Assembly (NCBI GenBank): GCA_030145005.1
Contig: JAQYWJ010000078.1
Location: 1,511 to 8,944 of the forward strand
Direction of reading: 5' to 3'
Length of the DNA: 7,434 bases
Source of the DNA: Desulfobacter sp.
GTDB lineage: Bacteria > Desulfobacterota > Desulfobacteria > Desulfobacterales > Desulfobacteraceae
The position numbers were made by a program, and so were the translations under genes. The notes below the pieces were generated by a model, which did not search any database, was not told where the DNA came from, and saw only the letters and a program-made list of their open reading frames with translations. Every line of letters begins with the position of its first letter. The stretch's first letter is position 1. This document shows positions 1 through 6,750 of the stretch, piece after piece.

Positions 1-246
1 TTGCGCCGTCTCGCTTCCGGGGAAACCATTGGGATTCTCAATGCACCATTTGACACGGGAAGAAAACAGGCCCCGGTCATATTCAAGGATTTTCATCCGA
101 AAACCTGTTCCGGTTTTGGCTGTTTTGCTGTTATTCTCCTCAACAGCGGATTTAATCGTACGTTCCATGATGATGCCGTTGGCAATGGGCAGGCCGGCAG
201 CACAGACAACAGCCAGGCAGATTAAAACGATCAATAATTTTTTCAT
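1..246 (-). CDS. DUF945 (YdgA-like) family protein, N-terminal part
   Basis: The first 82 codons of a gene that runs off the window. The protein begins with a basic MKK start and a hydrophobic segment at about residues 4-26, which looks like an uncleaved signal anchor or signal peptide, so it is probably membrane-anchored with a periplasmic body. The stretch around residues 50-63 (RMKILEYDRGLFSS) matches the Y-x-RG-x-FSS signature I associate with DUF945/YdgA proteins, whose biochemical role is poorly known. The ATG overlaps the TGA of recD2 as ATGA (positions 243-246), and an AAGGA ribosome site lies 6 bases upstream (253-257) within the recD2 tail. Translation is therefore probably coupled to recD2. 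The family call is moderate because only the N-terminus is visible; another periplasmic protein with a signal anchor is possible. Confidence 0.65.
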   Translation of the reverse strand, partial: MKKLLIVLICLAVVCAAGLPIANGIIMERTIKSAVEENNSKTAKTGTGFRMKILEYDRGLFSSRVKWCIENPNGFPGSETAQ

Positions 247-2393
247 ACATTTTCCTTTAAACAGGCTCTTAGACGGTCTTTCAATCCGGACCGCCGCAAA
301 GCGGTTCTGTTATTGTCAAAGGCCGTTTTAAAGGCCTGGGTGGATCCCACAATAATGACAAGAAATTTTCCACGGGTCATGGCCGTATACAGCAGATTTC
401 TCTGCAGAAGCGGAAAATGGGCCGTGGTCAGGGCAATGACAACCGCATCATATTCCGAGCCCTGGGATTTATGAACGGAGGCCGCATAGGCCAGGGTCAG
501 TTCGTCCAGTTCCGGCAGATCATAGGCAACGGTTCTGCCCTCATAATCCACAAGCACCTGGCCCGTGGATTTATCCGCCTCTATCACCCGTCCGATATCC
601 CCGTTGAACACCTCCTTGTCATAATTATTTTTCAGGTGCATGACCTTATCACCGGTTTTAAAGGTGTGACCATGGGACTCAATACCGCCGGGCGCGTCAT
701 TTAAAACCGCCTGCAGCCGTTGGTTCAAGCTGATGGTCCCGGCCTCTCCCTTGTGCATGGGGGTGAGCACCTGGGTTTCCCGGATGTGGGGAAAGGCCTT
801 TGGAATTCTTTGGGCACACAGCTCACAGATGGTATCAGCCACACGGGCCGGCGTGCTGGTTTCAATAAAATAAAATTGGGAGGGCTGGTCCGGGGTTGCC
901 GATTTTATGTCCGGCATCTGCCCGTTTCTGATACTGTGGGCATGCATGACAATGGGGCTTTTCCGGGCCTGACGAAAAATTTGGGTCAAAGAAAACACCG
1001 CCACCTGTGCCGAATCAATAATATCCGACAACACATTACCCGGCCCTACCGAAGGCAGTTGAAAGGTGTCTCCCACCAGGATCAGACCGGCTCCGGCCGG
1101 CAGGGCTTCAACCAGACGATACATGAGCTGGGTATCCACCATGGAAACCTCATCCACCACCAGGAGGTCCAGGTCCAAAGGATTGGTGAAGTCACGTTCA
1201 AAGGTTCCAGTGTCCTGGTTAAACCCCAAAAGTTTGTGAAGGGTTTTGGCCCCTCGCCCGGTCACTTCGGATAGACGCCGGGCTGCCCGCCCCGTGGGGG
1301 CGGAAAGCATCACCTTCAGGCGAAGCGTTTTGAATACAACGCACAGTGCCTTTATCAATGTGGTTTTCCCTGTACCGGGTCCGCCGGTGATAATGGAAAT
1401 TTTGCAGCCCATAATCCGGGTCACCACATCCAGTTGCTCCTGGGATAACTGAACAGCCATGGCGGAGAGCACCTGTACCTGGATTAAATTTTTATCAACG
1501 TGGAAATCAGCATTGGGCATGGATAAAAGCGCCTTGATCCGCCGGGAAATTCCGGCTTCAGCCTTATGTAAAGGCGCAAGATACACCCGGTCCTTTTCAA
1601 TCACCACTTCGTTATCCGCATCCAGATTCCCGAGCGCATCTAAAAGCTGTTCCCCGGACACCCCCGCCATTTGAATACAGGCCCGGATCAGGTCCTGTTT
1701 TTCTTCAAACACATGGCCGTCCTGCTCCAGGTCCAGCAAGCGGCAGACCAGACAGGCTTTAAGCCTTTCTTCATCCTCCTTTTCCGTCCCAAGTTCCCTT
1801 GCCAGTTCATCCATGGCGGCAAAGCCAATGGCAGGAATGTCCCGGGCAATGCGAAAAGGATTTTGGGTCAACACTTCCAGAGCGTGGTTTCCATATGTTT
1901 TAAGGATGGTTGCGGCCTTGGCCGAATCAATGCGGGTGCCCTGCAGCATCTCCATGACCCGCCGCACTGAATGGTGGGTATTCCAGGCCGTTTCAATCAT
2001 TTTCTGTTTGGTCTTGCCGATCCCGTATACATCAAGAAGCTGGTCCGGCTCATTTTCAATGATCTCCAGGGTCTGTTCCCCAAAGGTATCCACGATCCTG
2101 TCGGCCAGGTTCTGGTTAATGCCGGGAATGATACCGGAGCTTAGGTATTTTCGAATACCTGCCATGGAGGAGGGCAGGGTGACTTCAAACGAGGCGGCCT
2201 TAAACTGCTCCCCGTATTTAGGATGGCTGGTCCATGTGCCCTTGAGTTTGAGTCGCTCACCCTGGGCCACCCCGGGCAGATGCCCCACCACGGTGATGGC
2301 ATCGGCCTTGGGTACTGACACACGACATACGGTGTAATGATTTTCCGGGTTCTGGAATGTAATCCGGGACAGGGTGCCGCTGATGGTAATCAT
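243..2393 (-). CDS. recD2: ATP-dependent DNA helicase RecD2 (RecD-like, SF1B)
   Basis: A 716-residue 5'-3' DNA helicase of the RecD2/YrrC type, which acts in recombination and repair without RecBC. The N-terminal part (about 1-75) is the small barrel domain typical of RecD2. A helix-hairpin-helix region follows (about 78-138, with DVYGIGKTK at 121-129). The helicase core shows Walker A GGPGTGKT (337-344), motif Ia APTGRAA (365-371), Walker B DEVSMVD (414-420), motif III GDTFQLPSVGPG (441-452), motif IV LTQIFRQ (469-475), an SH3-like insert near 574-625, motif V with SVHKSQGSEYD (639-649) and motif VI LLYTAMTRGK (667-676). Arg674 is the likely arginine finger. The length is close to the D. radiodurans enzyme, so it looks complete. 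The start overlaps the gmhB stop as ATGA and has no good ribosome site, which implies coupled translation. No recB or recC lies nearby. Confidence 0.95.
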   Translation of the reverse strand: MITISGTLSRITFQNPENHYTVCRVSVPKADAITVVGHLPGVAQGERLKLKGTWTSHPKYGEQFKAASFEVTLPSSMAGIRKYLSSGIIPGINQNLADRIVDTFGEQTLEIIENEPDQLLDVYGIGKTKQKMIETAWNTHHSVRRVMEMLQGTRIDSAKAATILKTYGNHALEVLTQNPFRIARDIPAIGFAAMDELARELGTEKEDEERLKACLVCRLLDLEQDGHVFEEKQDLIRACIQMAGVSGEQLLDALGNLDADNEVVIEKDRVYLAPLHKAEAGISRRIKALLSMPNADFHVDKNLIQVQVLSAMAVQLSQEQLDVVTRIMGCKISIITGGPGTGKTTLIKALCVVFKTLRLKVMLSAPTGRAARRLSEVTGRGAKTLHKLLGFNQDTGTFERDFTNPLDLDLLVVDEVSMVDTQLMYRLVEALPAGAGLILVGDTFQLPSVGPGNVLSDIIDSAQVAVFSLTQIFRQARKSPIVMHAHSIRNGQMPDIKSATPDQPSQFYFIETSTPARVADTICELCAQRIPKAFPHIRETQVLTPMHKGEAGTISLNQRLQAVLNDAPGGIESHGHTFKTGDKVMHLKNNYDKEVFNGDIGRVIEADKSTGQVLVDYEGRTVAYDLPELDELTLAYAASVHKSQGSEYDAVVIALTTAHFPLLQRNLLYTAMTRGKFLVIIVGSTQAFKTAFDNNRTALRRSGLKDRLRACLKENV

Positions 2394-2965
2394 GAAGCCA
2401 TATTACCGGATGAAAAATTAGCGGTTATCCAACAGGCTGCCTCGTAAAGGTCCCCGGCAATAAAATCGGGTACAATGCCTTTTTTTGTCAAAGCGGCCAA
2501 AGCCTTTTCCCCGTTGCCGGTCTTAACCAGGATGGTTTTGGCACACCCGGCATTCTTGCCGCATTCAATATCTTTGGCAGAATCTCCCACCATAAAAGAT
2601 TTGTTTAAATCAATGCCATGGCGTGCCACGGCCTCAAGAATCATTCCGGGCTTGGGTTTTCGACAATCGCATCCCTGGTCCGGGGCATGCGGACAGAAAA
2701 ATATATCCTTGATCCGGCCACCGGCCTGTTCCACCCCGTGGGTCATTTTTTTTAAAATGGCATCAAGGGTCCGGCCGGATATCATGCCCCGGCCCACAGC
2801 CGATTGGTTGGTAATCAGAATCACCTGGAAAGCACGGGCGTTCAAAAGGGCAATGGCGTCCGGACTTTTGGGGATGAAATGGAATTCGTCCGGATGTTTG
2901 ATATAGGCATCGGAATCATGGTTGATCACACCGTCCCGATCCAGAAAAACAGTATATCCTGCCAT
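2390..2965 (-). CDS. gmhB: D-glycero-D-manno-heptose 1,7-bisphosphate 7-phosphatase (HAD family, GmhB-like)
   Basis: A 191-residue cytoplasmic HAD-superfamily phosphatase. GmhB removes the 7-phosphate of heptose 1,7-bisphosphate during synthesis of ADP-heptose for LPS core. Motif I is LDRDGVIN (8-15) with nucleophile Asp9 and acid/base Asp11. Motif II is TNQSAVGRG (52-60). A zinc site is formed by Cys91, His93, Cys99 and Cys101, followed by RKPKPG (102-107). Motif IV is GDSAKDI (127-133). The TNQSxxGRG motif favours GmhB over the related HisB-N histidinol phosphatase, although the zinc loop is short (five residues between His93 and Cys99). An in-frame TAA at 2972-2974 makes this ATG the first usable start. 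The ribosome site is unusual: AGGAG ends 15 bases upstream (2981-2985), though an overlapping AGAAG gives 10 bases. The stop overlaps the recD2 start. Substrate assignment is by family, not shown. Confidence 0.88.
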   Translation of the reverse strand: MAGYTVFLDRDGVINHDSDAYIKHPDEFHFIPKSPDAIALLNARAFQVILITNQSAVGRGMISGRTLDAILKKMTHGVEQAGGRIKDIFFCPHAPDQGCDCRKPKPGMILEAVARHGIDLNKSFMVGDSAKDIECGKNAGCAKTILVKTGNGEKALAALTKKGIVPDFIAGDLYEAACWITANFSSGNMAS

Positions 2966-2988
2966 GGTTTTTTAGCTTCTCTCCTAAA

Positions 2989-3163
2989 TAGTGCCTGAAC
3001 GAAAACCCTGTGTTTGGACGGCTCGTTAGAGGGGCGCATGCCCACAAAGTTGCCCAGATGCAAGGCGCATAAAAATTTGCAACCGGAGCATACTAAATAA
3101 AGTATGTGAGGATTGCAAATATTTATGCAACGCCGCAGATGGTGACTTTTCGTTCAAACACTA
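2989..3163. repeat. MITE-like palindromic element with terminal inverted repeats
   Basis: A 175-bp non-coding element filling the rlpA-gmhB gap. Its ends are inverted repeats of 17 bp with two mismatches (2989-3005 and 3147-3163; core TGAACGAAAA). They extend to 21 bp with one further mismatch if the flanking TAAN is included. A second pair of arms lies inside (3067-3082 and 3113-3128, 15 of 16 matching), and a central perfect 6-bp hairpin is at 3089-3094/3101-3106 with a 6-base loop. There is no open reading frame, and no run of T follows any stem on the minus strand, so it is not a standard terminator. The right end sits one base from the rlpA stop codon. The nested symmetry suggests a mobile non-autonomous element that may fold in rlpA-gmhB read-through RNA. 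Copies elsewhere in the genome are expected but cannot be seen here. Confidence 0.7.
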
Positions 3164-3164
3164 A

Positions 3165-3959
3165 TTAATCGGCTACGGCAAAGGCATGCTCAAACCCTTC
3201 CCTGGCCATCAGTCTTTCGCTGAACGTCACGGCATCATTGAGGTTGTTGAATTTACCGATCCTCACCCGATGAAATTGTCCCCGGTCATCCGCATAGGGA
3301 ACAATATGGGCATTAAGATAATCTTTAGACAACTTGATTCGGTACTGATCCGCATTGGTTCTCACCTTGAATGCCCCCACCTGCACCGTAAAATTGCCTT
3401 TCCAGTAATTCACGGGGGTAAAGTTTACAGGGGAGTGGTCTTTCTTGGAATAGGCAGTTGCCTTTCCAAGGGCAGTTACCTTTACCCGGCCCGTGCCGGG
3501 CCCCACTATACCAATGCGCTGGGCTGCTTTATAGGACAGATCTATGATCCTGCCGGCCACAAAGGGGCCCCGGTCATTGATGCGCACCGTGATCTTTCTG
3601 TCGTTGTTCAGGTTTTCAACCTTGACCCATGTGTTCATGGGAAGGGTTTTGTGGGCTGCGGTCATGGCGTACATGTTGTAGGTTTCGCCGTTGGATGTTT
3701 TTCGACCGTGGAACTTTTTGCCGTACCAGGAGGCGTGTCCTTTTTCCACATACCCGCTTGCCGAAGCCATGGGATAATAGCGTTTTCCTGCAATGCGATA
3801 GGGGCGCTGGGTAGCTTCGGTTCCGCCGTATCGTTTATCCGCAGATTTGCTGTGGCCGGAATCATAGGTTCCGGCACCACATCCGGCAACGGCAACCGCA
3901 AGGCAGAGAATAAGGGCCGGCATTAATGTTCGGGTCGTATAATTCATACAGAATATCAT
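3165..3959 (-). CDS. rlpA: RlpA-like septal lytic transglycosylase lipoprotein with SPOR domain
   Basis: A 264-residue lipoprotein. RlpA proteins bind peptidoglycan at the division site, and some cleave glycan strands lacking stem peptides. The signal peptide ends in a lipobox VAGC with Cys27 as the lipidated residue; Gly at +2 fits outer-membrane sorting. The double-psi beta-barrel spans about 71-163, with ASWYG (76-80), TAAHKTLP (100-107), NDRGPF (128-133) and IDLS (139-142). His103 and Asp129 are 26 residues apart, as in the catalytic pair of P. aeruginosa RlpA (His131/Asp157), so an active enzyme is likely. The C-terminal SPOR domain runs from about 187 to 262 (FTVQVGAF at 190-197). The start follows the lon stop by 5 bases, and a GGAA site within the lon end lies 8 bases upstream. 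Met5 is an alternative start without a ribosome site. The protein probably acts at the septum, and the gene is likely co-transcribed with lon. Confidence 0.93.
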   Translation of the reverse strand: MIFCMNYTTRTLMPALILCLAVAVAGCGAGTYDSGHSKSADKRYGGTEATQRPYRIAGKRYYPMASASGYVEKGHASWYGKKFHGRKTSNGETYNMYAMTAAHKTLPMNTWVKVENLNNDRKITVRINDRGPFVAGRIIDLSYKAAQRIGIVGPGTGRVKVTALGKATAYSKKDHSPVNFTPVNYWKGNFTVQVGAFKVRTNADQYRIKLSKDYLNAHIVPYADDRGQFHRVRIGKFNNLNDAVTFSERLMAREGFEHAFAVAD

Positions 3960-3964
3960 TTTTT

Positions 3965-6316
3965 TTATTCCAGGGCCGTGTTAAGAACATCTTCCATTTT
4001 ATCGGTAAAATAGAAGGTCATGGTGGACTTGATATGCTCAGGAACATCTTCCATATCTTTTTTATTCCAAAGGGGCAGAATCAAAGACCGGATACCGGCC
4101 CTGTGAGCCGCAATCACTTTATCCTTGATGCCTCCCACAGGCAGGACCTCACCCCTGAGGGTAATTTCTCCGGTCATGGCCAGACGGGATTTCACTTTCC
4201 TTTTGGTGATCAGGGAGGCAAGGGTCGTAAGCATGGTCACCCCGGCAGAGGGGCCGTCCTTGGGAATGGACCCTTCGGGCACATGAATGTGGATATCATG
4301 GGTATCAAAAAAGGTATCATCCACAGCCAGCCGGTCGGCATTGGACCGGATGAAGCTTAACGCCGTGGACGCAGATTCCTTCATGACATCCCCAAGCTGT
4401 CCGGTGAGCGTCAGGCCCTTGCCGCCCTTCATGGCCACGGCTTCCACAAAAAGCACCTCCCCCCCCACAGAGGTCCAGGCAAGACCCACTGCCACGCCCG
4501 GCGCTTTGATCCGGGTGGCCATATCAGGCATGTTCTGGATGGGGCCTAAATATTCGGGAATTTCTTTGCGACCAATGGTCAAATTTTCCACCTGGTCTTC
4601 GGCTATTTTAGCGGCAACCCCCCGGCATACGGCACCGATCTGACGTTCCAGGTTGCGTAAACCTGATTCCCTGGTATACCCGGAAATAATCTGTTTGACC
4701 GCGCCCGGGGTTATTTTGATCTGGCCGGAATTGATGCCGTTGGCCTCCCGCTTTTTGGGGATGATATACCGGGTGGCAATTTTAAGCTTTTCCTCCTGGG
4801 TATAGCCGGTAAGCTCCAGAACCTCCATTCTGTCCCGCAGGGGTGGTGGGATGGTGTGCAGCACATTGGCTGTGGTCAAAAACATGACATCGGACAAATC
4901 AAAGGGTACATCCAGGTAGTGGTCAACAAAATTTTGGTTCTGCTCCGGATCAAGGACTTCAAGCAGGGCGGATGAAGGATCTCCGTGGTAGGAGGAGCTG
5001 ACTTTATCAATCTCATCCAGCATGAAGACGGGATTTTTTTTGCCGGCAGTTCTCAACTGCTGGATGATCCGGCCCGGCATGGCCCCCACATAGGTCCGCC
5101 GATGTCCCCGGATTTCAGCTTCATCTCTGACGCCGCCCAGGGCAATGCGGACAAATTCCCGGCCCAGGGCCCTGGCAATGGATTGTCCCAGGGACGTTTT
5201 TCCCGTGCCTGGGGGGCCTGCAAAGCACAGTATAGGGCCTTTGGAGTCTTTTTTGAGTTTGCGCACGGCCAGAAATTCCAATATCCGCTTTTTGGGCTTT
5301 TCAAGGCCGTAATGGTCCTGGTCCAAAATCTTCCTGGCTTTGGCAATATCCAGCCGATTTTCGGTATATTCATTCCAGGGCAGGGAGGTCAGCCAGTCAA
5401 GATAGGTCGATGATACGACATATTCGGAGGATGAGGGGTTCATCCTTGCAAGGCGTTCCAGTTCACGCTGTGCTTCTTTTGTGGCCTCTTCGGGCATGGG
5501 ATTATCCCTGATCAGGGTTTTGTATTCCCGGATCTCAACTGACTCCTGGTCGGTTTCCCCAAGCTCCTCTTTAATCGCTTTAAGCTGCTGGCGCAGGTAA
5601 TATTCGCGCTGGCGCTTGTCCATGTCTTCCCGGACCTGATTCTGAATTTTAGAACCCATTTCAAGAATATCAAGCTGATCATTGACCAGACGGGTGACCT
5701 TTTTCAGACGGCGGTTCACGTCAATCAGCTCAAGGACCTTCTGTTTTTCATTAACAGGGGCATTAATGGTGGAGGCCACCATGTCGGCAAGTGCGCTGGG
5801 TTCCTGCAGGGTTTTGACCATCTGGCTTATTTCCGCCGGCAGCCCCGGCGAAAGCGCCACGATCTTTTCGTACTGTTCAACAATGTTGGCCATCAGTGCC
5901 CGGTTTTCCTTGTTCCTTTCGTTGTTACGGCTTTTGAGAACGGAAATGCCGGCATGCATATAATCCCGGTTTTCCAGGTACTCCACCACCTTGAACCGGT
6001 TCAGACCCTGAATAAGCAGCTGGGCCTTTTCATCTTCCATCTTGGACATTTTAAGAATTACGGCGACGGTGCCAATGCGGCACAGGTCGTCGGAAGTGTG
6101 CCTGGAATCAATATCCGAACGCTTTGACAGCAGAAGGCCAAGCATACGGTTTCCGGACATGGCATCATCAATCAGGTTGATTGCCTCTTTCTGGATCAAA
6201 ACCAGGGGCAACACCATTTTGGGAAACAGATTGGTATCCACTATGGGAAGAATGGGCAGTTCGTCAGGTATGTCGTCAGTTGTGATGGGGACGGAGGGAT
6301 GGTTTAATTCATCCAT
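3965..6316 (-). CDS. lon: ATP-dependent protease Lon (LonA type)
   Basis: A 783-residue cytoplasmic AAA+ serine protease that unfolds and degrades damaged and regulatory proteins, normally as a hexamer. The N-terminal substrate-binding domain covers about 20-215, followed by a helical/coiled region to about 310. The ATPase has Walker A GPPGTGKT (367-374), Walker B FMLDEIDK (431-438), sensor 1 TTAN (481-484), a likely arginine finger at Arg494 and sensor 2 GLRNLER (552-558). The protease domain has DGPSAG with catalytic Ser690 (687-692) and GGIKDK (728-733). Lys733 lies 43 residues after the serine, matching Ser679/Lys722 of E. coli Lon. Length is almost identical to E. coli Lon (784), so the gene is intact. 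AAGGA (6323-6327) lies 6 bases before the ATG. The leader contains an unusual structured element (6340-6692), and rlpA follows 5 bases downstream. Confidence 0.98.
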   Translation of the reverse strand: MDELNHPSVPITTDDIPDELPILPIVDTNLFPKMVLPLVLIQKEAINLIDDAMSGNRMLGLLLSKRSDIDSRHTSDDLCRIGTVAVILKMSKMEDEKAQLLIQGLNRFKVVEYLENRDYMHAGISVLKSRNNERNKENRALMANIVEQYEKIVALSPGLPAEISQMVKTLQEPSALADMVASTINAPVNEKQKVLELIDVNRRLKKVTRLVNDQLDILEMGSKIQNQVREDMDKRQREYYLRQQLKAIKEELGETDQESVEIREYKTLIRDNPMPEEATKEAQRELERLARMNPSSSEYVVSSTYLDWLTSLPWNEYTENRLDIAKARKILDQDHYGLEKPKKRILEFLAVRKLKKDSKGPILCFAGPPGTGKTSLGQSIARALGREFVRIALGGVRDEAEIRGHRRTYVGAMPGRIIQQLRTAGKKNPVFMLDEIDKVSSSYHGDPSSALLEVLDPEQNQNFVDHYLDVPFDLSDVMFLTTANVLHTIPPPLRDRMEVLELTGYTQEEKLKIATRYIIPKKREANGINSGQIKITPGAVKQIISGYTRESGLRNLERQIGAVCRGVAAKIAEDQVENLTIGRKEIPEYLGPIQNMPDMATRIKAPGVAVGLAWTSVGGEVLFVEAVAMKGGKGLTLTGQLGDVMKESASTALSFIRSNADRLAVDDTFFDTHDIHIHVPEGSIPKDGPSAGVTMLTTLASLITKRKVKSRLAMTGEITLRGEVLPVGGIKDKVIAAHRAGIRSLILPLWNKKDMEDVPEHIKSTMTFYFTDKMEDVLNTALE
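6280..6308 (+). promoter_or_regulatory. Possible promoter reading into the plus-strand structured RNA
   Basis: TTGTGA (6280-6285) and TTTAAT (6303-6308) are separated by exactly 17 bases on the plus strand. This gives 4 of 6 and 5 of 6 matches to the sigma-70 consensus. It lies inside the first codons of lon and points into the structured region at 6340-6692, with a predicted start near 6315. Matches of this quality occur by chance, so support comes mainly from its position ahead of a plus-strand structured RNA and terminator. Confidence 0.2.
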
Positions 6317-6339
6317 TCGTTTTCCTTTTTATCGTTCCT

Positions 6340-6665
6340 TTAAAAGAAGCCCCCCACCTTCAGGTGGGGGATGGATTTTAAAAGGCAGTTTTTCTGACAA
6401 ATAATGTATATCTGTCCCAGAACTGCCAAACTGGTAGATTCCCTTCGCCAATGTTGTAAGGACTTGTCAGTTTCAGCACACCGACCTTTTGGGGGCTTTT
6501 AATGCTGAAATACAGAGCCTTAGACTAGGGAGGCATCCAAGGGGGTGTAATGATCCAAACAACGTAGTGCTCAAAGCACTTACGCTAATCACCTATTGGA
6601 GCTATTTGCTCCTATCTCGAATCTCACGATTCAAGCCCGCTCCTTTAGGGGCGGGTAGTTGACAT
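6340..6665 (+). mobile_element. ORF-less IS200/IS605-like element (PATE-like) with left- and right-end hairpins
   Basis: Two hairpins of the same polarity bracket this region. The left one has stem 6351-6358/6363-6370 and loop TTCA. The right one has stem 6636-6643/6648-6655 (one G-U pair) and loop TTTA. Both have 8 bp, a 4-base loop, a C-rich 5' arm and AAG just before the stem. Same-strand hairpins with this spacing to the tips are characteristic of IS200/IS605 ends, which TnpA handles as single strands. TCAA (6631-6634), before the right hairpin, is complementary to TTGA (6659-6662) after it, as expected for a guide and cleavage-site pair. No tnpA, tnpB or iscB coding region is present, so this would be a non-autonomous derivative. 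Outer boundaries are approximate and no target site was identified. Confidence 0.45.
6401..6429 (-). promoter_or_regulatory. Candidate lon promoter inside the structured element
   Basis: On the minus strand, TTGGCA (6429-6424) and CATTAT (6406-6401) are 17 bases apart, matching the sigma-70 consensus at 5 of 6 and 4 of 6 positions. The predicted start is near 6395, giving lon a leader of about 80 bases that includes the GC-rich hairpin at 6351-6370. The same bases also form one of the stems of the putative plus-strand RNA, so the match may be incidental. No better candidate was seen between hsp20 and lon. Confidence 0.25.
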
Positions 6666-6671
6666 ACAATC

Positions 6672-6703
6672 GCCTAATCCATTGGGCTTTTTCATCTTTT
6701 TTT
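6672..6703 (+). terminator. Rho-independent terminator, plus-strand direction
   Basis: GCCTAA (6672-6677) pairs with TTGGGC (6682-6687) through six pairs, one of them G-U, around the loop TCCA. It is followed by TTTTT (6688-6692) and, after four bases, TTTTTTT (6697-6703). Read on the minus strand, the stem is followed by no run of T, so it cannot end hsp20 transcripts. The only plus-strand transcript it could serve is the putative structured RNA just upstream. Confidence 0.6.
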
Positions 6704-6750
6704 GGGGGTTCATCCCCAAGCGTCAATATACCCGGTCTATCCCATGGCTG

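Larger units (their letters stand above)
6340..6692 (+). ncRNA. Putative structured RNA, possibly HEARO/omega-RNA-like
   Basis: Besides the two end hairpins, the plus strand can form five stems in order: 6384-6390/6421-6427 (7 bp, with an inner 4-bp extension 6396-6399/6413-6416); 6471-6478/6503-6510 (8 bp); 6563-6571/6575-6584 (9 bp with one bulged T and loop CAA); 6598-6602/6608-6612 (5 bp); and 6619-6623/6628-6632 (5 bp). A plus-strand intrinsic terminator follows at 6672-6703, and no plus-strand gene precedes it that would need one. There is no significant open reading frame. Structured RNA inside IS200/IS605-type ends suggests the HEARO/omega RNAs that guide IscB, but without an iscB gene nearby. 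That family name rests on architecture and my recollection of the motif, not on a search. The RNA would be antisense to the lon leader. The strand choice rests on the terminator direction. Confidence 0.45.

Noticed and set aside
243..2393. RecD subunit of RecBCD
   Set aside because: There is no recB or recC beside it, and the N-terminal helix-hairpin-helix region and overall length fit the RecD2 type.
2390..2965. Histidinol-phosphatase (HisB N-domain) instead of GmhB
   Set aside because: The zinc loop is similar, but the TNQSAVGRG motif and the lack of any histidine-pathway gene nearby favour GmhB.
3186..3926. A 246-codon plus-strand open frame opposite rlpA, and similar long frames opposite recD2 and lon
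   Set aside because: They lie wholly opposite genes with clear catalytic motifs, show no recognisable domains, and are explained by the codon bias of the real strand.
6563..6584. CIRCE-like heat-shock operator
   Set aside because: The GTGCT/AGCAC inverted repeat resembles the core of CIRCE only loosely. Its loop is 3 bases instead of 9 and the flanking bases do not match, so an RNA stem is a better reading.
6340..6665. Decayed tnpB, iscB or tnpA coding sequence inside the element
   Set aside because: No frame on either strand gives a recognisable RuvC, HNH, zinc-finger or HUH motif; only short frames interrupted by stops are present.
6702..6719. Hairpin TTGGGG/CCCCAA with a neighbouring homopolymer as a terminator for hsp20
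   Set aside because: On the minus strand the stem is followed by a run of A, not T; the T run belongs to the plus-strand terminator just beside it.
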